46,377 nt of DNA from DATFES01 sp035457725 (GTDB lineage: Bacteria > Pseudomonadota > Alphaproteobacteria > CACIAM-22H2): NCBI GenBank assembly GCA_035457725.1, contig DATIBC010000020.1, forward strand, positions 1 through 46,377, in the 5' to 3' direction. Shown here in pieces: positions 24,386 to 30,838 of the stretch (its first letter is position 1; each line of letters starts with the position of its first letter). The notes below the pieces were generated by a model. That model saw only the letters and a list, made by a program, of their open reading frames with translations. It did no database searches and was not told the DNA's origin. The position numbers were made by a program, and so were the translations under genes.

Positions 24386-25379
24386 TCCAGGTCAGCTCGT
24401 GCTTGTTGTGCGACAGGTGCATCAGCCGCGAGCCGGGGATGGCGGCGAAGGCTCGCGCCGTGGCGTGGTCGGTCTCGCCCTGGAATTTGAGCGTTGCGAC
24501 GAATCGGCGGGCGAGGCCCGTGTCGAGCCAGCGCCGCACTAGTCGCAGCAGGCGGGTTGGATAGCAGACCACATCGCAGAACAGCCAATCGACCGGACCC
24601 ACCGACGCTGGCTCGAACGCGAACGCGCTTGCGCGACGGAACTCGACATTGGGCAGGCGCGCGACGGCAGGCGCAAGCGGCGCCTTGTCGATGGCGATCA
24701 CGCTCGCCCCACAGCGCTGCAGCGCCCAAGTCCACCCGCCAGGACTAGCGCCGAGATCGAGGCAGCGCTCGCCCGGTCTGGGCCTTGCCTGCAACAGCGT
24801 GAAGGCTTCCCACAGTTTCAGATAGGCGCGATTGGGCGGCGAGACCTTGTCTTCGATGAACGTAACCTCTCCATGGCGAAATGGGCTGCTGCATCGCGCG
24901 GCGGCGATGATCGTGGCCGGATCGATCAGCGTCCACGAACCCAGCGGTGCTTCGGGCAGCGGCGCCATGAAGGGAATCGGCCGCGTCTTGACCGGCGGCA
25001 GCTTCGATTCGATGAGCGCCGCGCGGCGATGAAGATGAAAGGCGTAAAGCGCCCAATTGCGCTGGATCCCTCGCAACGCCCTAGCGCCGTCGCCGATCGA
25101 GTCGATACGGATCAGCGACGGTTCGAACCAGGTATTCTGCGCCCATGCCGCCGTGCGTGGCGGCCCGGGCGCTAGCGCCAGCCGGCCGAACGTCGCGAAC
25201 GCATCGCCGAGTTCGGCGACCAGCTCCAAAACGTAGCGCTCGGCTGCGAGATACGCCGTCCAGGCGGTGGGGAGATCGGCCGGCGTCAGCGACGTTCGAC
25301 GCTGATCGGCGCGCCCGCCCGGCGCACTCGCCTCACCTGAGCGCCGCGGCTGTGTTCGTCGTTGACGAATTGTCGGCAA
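24375..25379 (-). CDS. RlmM-like SAM-dependent rRNA methyltransferase (FtsJ fold)
   Basis: A putative RNA 2'-O-methyltransferase. The SAM-binding motif is CLDLGASPGGWTWALQ, with VIAIDKAPL as the acidic loop, VDWLFCDVVCYP as motif IV and FVATLKFQGETDH carrying the third catalytic Lys. This arrangement is typical of FtsJ/RlmM, which methylates 23S rRNA C2498 in E. coli. The N-terminal half (TAYLAAERYVLELVAELGD) looks like the start of the reduced RlmM-type proteins. There is no ATG or GTG near that point; I use a TTG at 25379, which overlaps the DUF1194 gene by 47 bases, and the true start is uncertain. It is about 334 residues on this start. Confidence 0.7.
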   Translation of the reverse strand: MPTIRQRRTQPRRSGEASAPGGRADQRRTSLTPADLPTAWTAYLAAERYVLELVAELGDAFATFGRLALAPGPPRTAAWAQNTWFEPSLIRIDSIGDGARALRGIQRNWALYAFHLHRRAALIESKLPPVKTRPIPFMAPLPEAPLGSWTLIDPATIIAAARCSSPFRHGEVTFIEDKVSPPNRAYLKLWEAFTLLQARPRPGERCLDLGASPGGWTWALQRCGASVIAIDKAPLAPAVARLPNVEFRRASAFAFEPASVGPVDWLFCDVVCYPTRLLRLVRRWLDTGLARRFVATLKFQGETDHATARAFAAIPGSRLMHLSHNKHELTWIRL

Positions 25380-26082
25380 TTTCGCGAATGAGCTTGTTGA
25401 CGATGGCAAAGGCGAAGGTATTGAAGTTCTCGGCAACCACCAAGAAAGCGCCCGGGCCGCCGATGACGTGCTCGCGGTAGAAGGCATCGAGCGGCGGCTG
25501 CGGGCGATAGTCGAACCCCGGGGTCGGGCGCTCGTTCATGATGACCAGCCCGTTGATGGTGATCCCGGAGGCCACCGCTTCGTCGCGGGCGTCGCCCGAG
25601 GCGCGCCCGCTGTTGTTGACGCCGTCGCCGGAGACGTCGATCACCTTGCGTTTTGCCTGGTGTGGTGCGCGTTCGATCTCCTTTGCGCCAAAATCGATCG
25701 CCCCGCTGATCGATGTCCATCCCCAGAACGAACGCGGCTCGCGCAAGATCGCTTCGGCAAAAAGCTGGCCGCTCTCGCCGTCGCTGACGACGGTCCATGG
25801 AACGACGACGCGTTGGAAATCGGCTCCGGCCCATTCGACGAAGAGGACGGCGATTTTGTGGCGCGGCGTCGAGCGGATGGCGCCGATCACCGCCGCATTG
25901 GTGAATGCGTCGGCATAGCCGCGCCGCTGCAGCACGAATTCGTCGTCGTCGATGCTGCGCGAAACGTCGACCGCGAGCACCAACAAGAGGTCGACGTCTT
26001 CGCCAACAGCGGTCCGCGGCCCCGACGCGAGGCATAACACGACCAGGAACACGATTCGCGCCAGCCGGCCGAGCGCGCCCAT
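25333..26082 (-). CDS. DUF1194 exported von Willebrand factor A-like protein
   Basis: A 249-residue protein of the DUF1194 family with a vWA-like fold. An N-terminal signal peptide is likely (Arg-containing start, then IVFLVVLCLASG, cleavage near TAVGED), so it is exported. The metal-ion-dependent adhesion motif reads DVSRSID (DxSxS) after VLAVD, the Thr of GWTSISGAID and the Asp of DVSGDGVNN complete a plausible site. The family's role is unknown, often assumed to be protein-protein interaction in the periplasm. GAGGCGG lies 5 bases before the ATG at 26082. It precedes and overlaps the RlmM-like gene. Confidence 0.82.
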   Translation of the reverse strand: MGALGRLARIVFLVVLCLASGPRTAVGEDVDLLLVLAVDVSRSIDDDEFVLQRRGYADAFTNAAVIGAIRSTPRHKIAVLFVEWAGADFQRVVVPWTVVSDGESGQLFAEAILREPRSFWGWTSISGAIDFGAKEIERAPHQAKRKVIDVSGDGVNNSGRASGDARDEAVASGITINGLVIMNERPTPGFDYRPQPPLDAFYREHVIGGPGAFLVVAENFNTFAFAIVNKLIREIADNSSTTNTAAALR

Positions 26083-26157
26083 TGACGCCGCCTCGCTGAT
26101 ACATCGATTCGTTTTGATTATACGTTGTGGCGCACGAATAGGCGAGGATGGCGCCGC

Positions 26158-26991
26158 TCAGCCGCGTTCGAGCGCCGCGGCGATGGTCCGCCACATCTCG
26201 CGATCGGCCGCGTACAGTATCGGCCCAATGTGGCGCGATGGCGAATAGGACGCGCCGTCGAGGAAACGGCCAAAACCGCCGGCCTCCGCATGTATCAGCC
26301 AGCCTGCGGCGTGGTCCCATGGCAGCACCCGGGTGAAGAACGCATACTCGAGTTGGCCTTCGACCAGACGCAAATAGATCTGACCGGCCGAGCGCACGAG
26401 GCCGATCGGCCCGGCGGCAAGGCGAGCCTCGGCAACTTCGCGGGCCCGCGCGCCCGAGGCGAGTTTTCCAAGCAGCACGCCGCGCGCCATGGCGAGCGGA
26501 GGAGCTGGCGCAAGCTTGAGGCGCGTCGGCTCCGCCTGGCCGCCCAGATGCCAGGTTCCCCCGCCGCGCTCCGCCGCCACGGTAGTGTTGCGGACGGGAT
26601 CATGGATCCAGCCGGCGACGACGGCGCCGCGCTCGACGAGCGCCACGATCACCGCGAATTCCGGCTTTCCTTGCGCGAACTGATGCGTTCCGTCGACCGG
26701 ATCGACGATCCACGCCGCATCGTGCTCACCGAGGCGGGCGAGAATCGCCGGGTCGTGCGCCGCCGCCTCTTCGCCGATCACCGCCGCGCCAGGCAGCGCC
26801 GCGGAAAGCAGGCGGGTCAGCTGGCGCTCGGCATCGAGGTCGGCGGATGTCACAATGTCGCCGGGGCTTTTCTCGCGCACTTCGTGTCGCGCCAAACGCT
26901 GGAAGCGCGGAAGAATGCATTCCTCCGCCACGCGGCGAATCAATGCCGCGATGTCGTCGAGATCGATTCGGGTTCGACGGCCGCCGCTCAT
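26158..26991 (-). CDS. Inositol monophosphatase family protein
   Basis: A 277-residue member of the Mg2+-dependent inositol monophosphatase superfamily, which also includes histidinol phosphatase, fructose-1,6-bisphosphatase and PAP phosphatase. Metal-site motifs are VIGEEAA (Glu-Glu), WIVDPVDGTHQFAQG (DPxDGT) and the late PWDHAAG (WDxAAG). All metal ligands appear present, so it should be active. The exact substrate cannot be told. I chose the ATG at 26991, since the longer frame upstream is Arg/Pro-rich noise lying in the divergent TetR gene. The gap to that TetR gene is 50 bases and may hold both promoters. Confidence 0.85.
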   Translation of the reverse strand: MSGGRRTRIDLDDIAALIRRVAEECILPRFQRLARHEVREKSPGDIVTSADLDAERQLTRLLSAALPGAAVIGEEAAAHDPAILARLGEHDAAWIVDPVDGTHQFAQGKPEFAVIVALVERGAVVAGWIHDPVRNTTVAAERGGGTWHLGGQAEPTRLKLAPAPPLAMARGVLLGKLASGARAREVAEARLAAGPIGLVRSAGQIYLRLVEGQLEYAFFTRVLPWDHAAGWLIHAEAGGFGRFLDGASYSPSRHIGPILYAADREMWRTIAAALERG

Positions 26992-27041
26992 GGCCGGTGA
27001 CTGTATCCAGTGCCGACCGCGCGCGATAGAGTCGGGGTCCC

Positions 27042-27641
27042 ATGGCCGGTCGTCCGTCCCGCGAAAGCTTGGCCGAGCGCATCGTCGAGACCGCCCTCGA
27101 CGAGGCGGAGCGCACCGGCTGGCCGTCGCTGCGGCTACATCGCGTCGCCGCGCGGCTCGAGCTTTCGCTGAGCGAGCTCTACCGTCACTTTGTCGACGCT
27201 GACGCAATCGCCGAGGCGTGGTTGTCGCGCGCCGATCGCGCGATGCTGGCGCGGCGCGGGCGAGCGTTCGCCCGCCGTGCACCCGCCGTGCGCCTCGAAG
27301 AAACGCTGCTCGCCTGGCTCGACGCGCTTTCTCGCCATCGCGCGGTTACGCGGTCGATATTGCTGGGCAAACTATATCCCGGCCATCCGCATCATCTGGC
27401 GGCCTTGGTCTTCCGCCTCTCGCGCACCGTGCAGTGGTGGCGCGAGGCGTCGCTGCTGGACGGCGGCCCGCCGCGTCGACAGATTGAGGAGATCGCGCTG
27501 ACCTGGCTGTTCGTCGCCACGATCGGTGTATGGGCGAACGACGCTTCTCCAGGTCAGCAGGCGACGCGGCGCTTTCTCAAGGGGGCGCTCGGCGCGGCGA
27601 ACACGTTGGTGGCGCGCTTTCTTGCGCGCTCAGCGTCGTGA
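27042..27641 (+). CDS. TetR family transcriptional regulator
   Basis: A 199-residue TetR-type regulator. The N-terminal DNA-binding domain (about 8-55) reads AERIVETALDEAERTGWPSLRLHRVAARLELSLSELYRHF, with the typical helix-turn-helix ending in LYRHF. The C-terminal ligand and dimer domain is helical and Trp-containing, with no family hallmark that reveals the effector. It is divergent from the inositol-monophosphatase-family gene 50 bases away, a frequent arrangement for a regulator and its target. It converges with the macro-domain gene, and the coding ends overlap by 12 bases. Confidence 0.8.
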   Translation: MAGRPSRESLAERIVETALDEAERTGWPSLRLHRVAARLELSLSELYRHFVDADAIAEAWLSRADRAMLARRGRAFARRAPAVRLEETLLAWLDALSRHRAVTRSILLGKLYPGHPHHLAALVFRLSRTVQWWREASLLDGGPPRRQIEEIALTWLFVATIGVWANDASPGQQATRRFLKGALGAANTLVARFLARSAS

Positions 27642-28154
27642 GGCTTCGTCAAGCGCCGCACGGTATGCCGCAAGCGCCTCGTCATTGAAGCAGGCAAACG
27701 TCGCACGCATGTCGCTCGAACGGGTCAGCTCGTCCACCGTGGCGCGCACCGCGATCGCCGTCGCACGTGCGAGCGGGAAACGATAGACGCCGGTACTGAT
27801 CGCCGGAAAGGCGATGGTCGCCAGATTGTGATCGCGGGCCAGCGCGAAGCAACGCAGGTAACAAGATTCGAGCAAGCTGTCTTCGCCGTGGCCACCGCCG
27901 CGCCACACCGGTCCGACCGCGTGAATAACGAAACGTGCCGGCAACCGATGACCCCGTGTGATCTTGGCGTCGCCGGTCGGGCAGCCGCCCAGCGTCCGGC
28001 ACTCGGCGAGCAACCCCGGGCCTGCCGCGCGATGGATCGCGCCGTCGACCCCGCCGCCGCCCAATAGGCTTTCGTTGGCCGCGTTGACGATGGCGTCGAG
28101 CGCCAGCGTCGTAATGTCCGCCTTGACGGCGACGATGCGGGAAAACGCGTCCAA
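27630..28154 (-). CDS. Macro-domain protein (O-acetyl-ADP-ribose deacetylase type)
   Basis: A 174-residue single macro domain. Signatures are VKADITTLALDAIVNAANESLLGGGGVDGAIHRAAG (ADP-ribose binding; Asn24, Asn27 and Asp38 are the residues linked to hydrolysis in MacroD/YmdB-type enzymes), CPTGDAKITRG, VIHAVGP and FPAISTGVYRFPL. The family removes ADP-ribose from acidic side chains or deacetylates O-acetyl-ADP-ribose, and may act in stress or toxin defence. The only start is a TTG at 28154, which lies 6 bases after the upstream stop, with GGACTGAG as a modest ribosome site. It is therefore probably coupled to the exported protein gene ahead of it. Confidence 0.87.
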   Translation of the reverse strand: MDAFSRIVAVKADITTLALDAIVNAANESLLGGGGVDGAIHRAAGPGLLAECRTLGGCPTGDAKITRGHRLPARFVIHAVGPVWRGGGHGEDSLLESCYLRCFALARDHNLATIAFPAISTGVYRFPLARATAIAVRATVDELTRSSDMRATFACFNDEALAAYRAALDEASRR

Positions 28155-28160
28155 GACCGC

Positions 28161-28802
28161 TCAGTCCAGGCGGAAGCCTTTCTGCCGCACGGTCCGGCCG
28201 ACGTGTTCGGCCAGAATCGGCGCCATGGCGCGAAACGCCAAGTCTTCCTCGGCGCCGAAGCCGTCATACATCGCCTCGCCCTGCCAAATGCGGCGGCCGG
28301 TCTGTTGATCATCGACCGTGGCGAGCAAAACGTAACGCAAGCGGCCAAGGCTGGTGATGCCGTGTGCGCCGCTCCGCAAGGTGTCGTCGGCCCCCGGCAA
28401 CCCGAGGCGGAACTGCGACTCGTCGCGCCGCGGTTCGTTGTCGGAGGTGAGCGATGGCGATCCGGGATCGCTCGCCCGCACCTCGCTGGGGCCCGGGGAA
28501 GGTCCGAGTTGTTGAACTTCGGTTTCGAAGGTAAGCGCGAGTGGCGCGTCGGCGCCGCCGGCCTTGAACCCGCGGGCGATCAACGCTTGTTCGAAGAGCG
28601 GCTTGAGCTGGAGCGCGAGCGTCGTATTGTCGAGCGGACGGACGGCAAGGGGAGCGGCCGCCGGAAGAGCGGCGTAGCCTGTCGCGGAAATCGCGCCGGG
28701 ATTCGCGCCGCTGCTTTCCGGCTGGGGCGCTGCAACCCGGGGGGCGACAAGCCCAAGGGTAACCACGATAACCGCCAAGGATGACGTGAGACTTCGGCGC
28801 AT
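28161..28802 (-). CDS. Exported hypothetical protein, possibly DUF4136-related
   Basis: A 213-residue protein with a Sec-type signal peptide (MRRSLTSS, a hydrophobic core, then an Ala-rich cleavage zone around residue 25). The mature part has alternating strands, a disordered Pro/Ser-rich middle (about residues 105-125) and a C-terminal section RYVLLATVDDQQTGRRIWQGEAMYDG, which resembles the end of DUF4136/lipoprotein-like domains ('tG..vWrG.a'). There is no lipobox Cys. The ATG at 28802 follows a promoter-like TTGCCG-N17-TATATT at 28875-28847, so the gene probably starts its own transcript. The macro-domain gene follows. Function unknown. Confidence 0.65.
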   Translation of the reverse strand: MRRSLTSSLAVIVVTLGLVAPRVAAPQPESSGANPGAISATGYAALPAAAPLAVRPLDNTTLALQLKPLFEQALIARGFKAGGADAPLALTFETEVQQLGPSPGPSEVRASDPGSPSLTSDNEPRRDESQFRLGLPGADDTLRSGAHGITSLGRLRYVLLATVDDQQTGRRIWQGEAMYDGFGAEEDLAFRAMAPILAEHVGRTVRQKGFRLD

Positions 28803-28846
28803 GTCGGGTCGCCCTTGTACGGAATTTGGACGCTCACCTTTTTCAG

Positions 28847-28875
28847 AATATAGGTTGCGTTTGCCATAGCGGCAA
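28847..28875 (-). promoter_or_regulatory. Candidate sigma-70 promoter for the exported protein/macro-domain unit
   Basis: Read on the minus strand, TTGCCG (28875-28870) and TATATT (28852-28847) are 17 bases apart, with the start codon about 38 bases beyond the predicted transcription start. The -35 box also forms one arm of a small hairpin (TTTGCC / GGCAAA, 28860-28876) that lies 3' of the small gene upstream, which could end that transcript. Confidence 0.5.
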
Positions 28876-28921
28876 AGACGACCGTCTCGGGTTGTCGTCA
28901 AATGCCGCGGATTTTCGGCCG

Positions 28922-29113
28922 CTATTGCAAATTTGCACGCCCGCCGAAGATGCGGCGTAGCGCGGTCGAAAACGGGCTCGCCTGCTGCGAGGTCCACTGT
29001 TCGCTGTCGGCGCGAGCGAACCCTGCCTCGGTCATTTCGCGCAGCTCTTCGACCAAGGTCTCGGGCAGCTCGGCGAAGCGAGTTACCTGTCCGGCACGAA
29101 CGGTGGTGGTCAT
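28922..29113 (-). CDS. Small hypothetical protein (63 aa)
   Basis: A 63-residue protein that begins MTTTVRAGQVTRFAELP, continues with an acidic helical stretch (ETLVEELREMTEAGFARADSEQW) and ends in a basic patch (TALRRIFGGRANLQ). A very good ribosome binding site (GGGAGG, 5 bases) precedes the ATG at 29113. It has no signal peptide or membrane segment, and I recognise no family. Upstream on the same strand lie a perfect CRP-type palindrome and a TTATTC that could be a -10 box spaced for activation, so it may be a regulated stress or carbon-response gene (inference). The ArsR gene lies upstream in the same orientation. Confidence 0.65.
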   Translation of the reverse strand: MTTTVRAGQVTRFAELPETLVEELREMTEAGFARADSEQWTSQQASPFSTALRRIFGGRANLQ

Positions 29114-29194
29114 ATCAGCCTCCCACGTGCGGTGCGGATCGCCCCCGATCCGCTGATCTGGGGGGGAAGAATAAGTTGACTGGAGCGCCGAAGC

Positions 29195-29210
29195 TGTGAC
29201 GGAGGTCACA
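29195..29210 (-). promoter_or_regulatory. CRP-type operator TGTGA-N6-TCACA
   Basis: The 16-base site TGTGACGGAGGTCACA has both perfect half-sites of the cAMP receptor protein consensus; the flanking C/G extends the palindrome to 18 bases. On the minus strand a TTATTC at 29174-29169 could be a -10 box; the predicted start would place the site centre near -41, the class II activator position. The 63-residue protein gene starts at 29113. The alternative reading is a 7-bp hairpin with a GGAG loop, but no T-run follows on the minus strand. The binder is inferred from the consensus only. Confidence 0.5.
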
Positions 29211-29253
29211 GGGGAATGCCGATTTTTTGTCAATAAACCAATCACTTGCTCGG

Positions 29254-29613
29254 TTAATGCGAGTCAACGCCCGCGCTTTTGGCGCTATTGTCGCCGGCAT
29301 TTCCGGCGTCTTGGACGGCTTCCGGGTCGAATAGTTCGTGGAGCGATTGCAAGATCCCGAGCGGCGCTCCGGAGGCGAGGGAATAGTAGATCGTTTGGGC
29401 CGCACGTCGCGTCCGGACGATGTTGTCGCGGCGCAGGCGCGCGAGGTGCTGCGACAGCGCTGACTGGCTAAGACCAACGAGATCCTCGAGCATCCCCACC
29501 GATTTCTCGCCGTCGGCGAGGTGGCACAACACCATCAACCGCCGCTCGTTGCCAATCGCCTTGAGCAGTCGGCTGGCCCGCTTGGCTTGATGGTGTAGTT
29601 TTTGAAACTTCAT
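29254..29613 (-). CDS. ArsR/SmtB family transcriptional regulator
   Basis: A 119-residue winged-helix repressor of the ArsR family. The DNA-binding part reads AIGNERRLMVLCHLADGEKSVGMLEDLVGLSQSALSQHLARLRRDNIVRTRRAAQTIYYSL. It has a single Cys (Cys30). The classical ELCVCDL metal site is absent, and the second Cys of sulfide-sensing BigR/SqrR relatives (around position 105) is not present in FDPEAVQDAGN, so the signal is unclear. An inverted repeat stands 17 bases upstream of the ATG, suggesting autoregulation. It lies directly downstream of the flavoenzyme/RND unit on the same strand. Confidence 0.87.
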   Translation of the reverse strand: MKFQKLHHQAKRASRLLKAIGNERRLMVLCHLADGEKSVGMLEDLVGLSQSALSQHLARLRRDNIVRTRRAAQTIYYSLASGAPLGILQSLHELFDPEAVQDAGNAGDNSAKSAGVDSH

Positions 29614-29629
29614 CGCGCGGGATCATAAC

Positions 29630-29646
29630 ATTAACCTAGGTTTAAT
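29630..29646 (-). promoter_or_regulatory. Candidate ArsR operator (inverted repeat)
   Basis: ATTAACCTAGGTTTAAT is an almost perfect palindrome around CCTAGG, in an AT-rich patch just upstream of the ArsR start codon (29613) and overlapping the stop codon of the flavoenzyme gene. ArsR-family repressors bind AT-rich imperfect inverted repeats at their own promoters. It is a by-eye call. Confidence 0.45.
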
Positions 29647-30838
29647 TGTGGCGATATTGGGCTTGGATCACGAGACGGTGAGGCGAAATACTTGCCGCGC
29701 TTACACCTGTGCTTCGTAAGTCTTGCGGTAAATCTTGGCCGGTGACGATTGCGGCGATGGCCCGCCCCAACGCTGGCGCGGTCATGATTCCGTAGCCGCC
29801 CTGGCCGGCGAGCCAAAAAAAACCTGGACCGTCATGCGCTTCGCCCACAACTGGGGTCTTGTCGGATACGAAACAGCGCAGACCGGCCCATTTGCGATGG
29901 ATCTGACGCAGCCGCAGCTTTGTCGCCCGCTCGACGCGTTCGGCGGCGAGCGCGATGTCGAGGTCCTCGGGCTGAGCGTCGCACGGCGGCGAAGGCGTTT
30001 CGTCGGCTGGCGAAGCCAGGACGCGACCGGCCTCCGGCTTGAAATAAAACGTCTCCTCAACGTCGATGACCGCCGGCCACGCACTTGGATCGACCGGGCG
30101 CGGCGGATCGCCCGGCATCGGACCGCCCAGCATCGGGTCGAACGTGAACGCGGTGCGCCGTTTCGGCACCAGACCGATCGGCCGGAGCCCGGCCAATTTG
30201 GCGATTTCATCGACCCAGGCGCCGGTCGCATTGACCACCCGCGGCGCCGCGAACTGCCCCACCTTGGTGGCAAGCCGCCATTCGCCCTTCAGGCGGTCGA
30301 GCGCGCGCACCTCGGCGTCGAGGGCAATGCGCCCGCCGCGGGCGCGAAAGCCGCGCAGAAATCCCTGGTGGATGGCGTGGACGTCCATGTCCATCGCCGC
30401 TGGCTCGAATAGCGCGCGGCGCACATATGCCGGGTCGAGGACAGGGACACGGCGAAGCGCTTCGTCGAGCGTGATCTCGGACAAGGACGCGGCGTTACCG
30501 TTGCCGGCCGCGGCGAGGGCCGCATCGCAGGCTCGCGCTTGTCCCTCGGCGGCGATCAACATTGTGCCGCGCGGCGTCAATAACGGGTGATCGCTGAACC
30601 CGTTTGGCGGGCGATCGAAGAACGGGCGGCTTGCGAAGGTGAGCGCACGAATGACCGCGTTGCCGTAGTTCTCGGTGTAGAGCGCCGCCGAACGGCCGGT
30701 GGTGTGATAGCCCGGTTGCTCCTCGCGCTCGATAAGGGCGACGCGGCGGGTGGACGCCAGCTCGTACGCCGCCGCCGCGCCGGCGATGCCGGCGCCGATC
30801 ACCGCGACATCGAAGCGCGCCGGTTGGCCTGCGCTCAT
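29642..30838 (-). CDS. D-arginine-dehydrogenase-like FAD-dependent D-amino-acid oxidoreductase
   Basis: A 398-residue flavoenzyme of the DAO superfamily. The FAD motif is VIGAGIAGAAAAYEL (Gly15, 17 and 20), and GYHTTGRSAALYTENYG carries His45 and Tyr54, which match the His48/Tyr53 region of D-arginine dehydrogenase (DauA) as I recall it. FYFKPEAGRVLASPADE, KWAGLRCFVSDKTPVVG and GFFWLAGQGGYGIMTAPALG also match that family well. DauA oxidises D-amino acids to 2-keto acids with a respiratory acceptor. The start ATG overlaps the RND permease stop as ATGA, so translation is coupled. The substrate may be another D-amino acid. Confidence 0.8.
   Translation of the reverse strand: MSAGQPARFDVAVIGAGIAGAAAAYELASTRRVALIEREEQPGYHTTGRSAALYTENYGNAVIRALTFASRPFFDRPPNGFSDHPLLTPRGTMLIAAEGQARACDAALAAAGNGNAASLSEITLDEALRRVPVLDPAYVRRALFEPAAMDMDVHAIHQGFLRGFRARGGRIALDAEVRALDRLKGEWRLATKVGQFAAPRVVNATGAWVDEIAKLAGLRPIGLVPKRRTAFTFDPMLGGPMPGDPPRPVDPSAWPAVIDVEETFYFKPEAGRVLASPADETPSPPCDAQPEDLDIALAAERVERATKLRLRQIHRKWAGLRCFVSDKTPVVGEAHDGPGFFWLAGQGGYGIMTAPALGRAIAAIVTGQDLPQDLRSTGVSAASISPHRLVIQAQYRHN

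Noticed and set aside
29194..29211. The CTGTGAC/GTCACAG repeat as a terminator of the ArsR gene.
   Set aside because: No T-run follows on the minus strand and the match to the CRP consensus is exact, so an operator is more likely.
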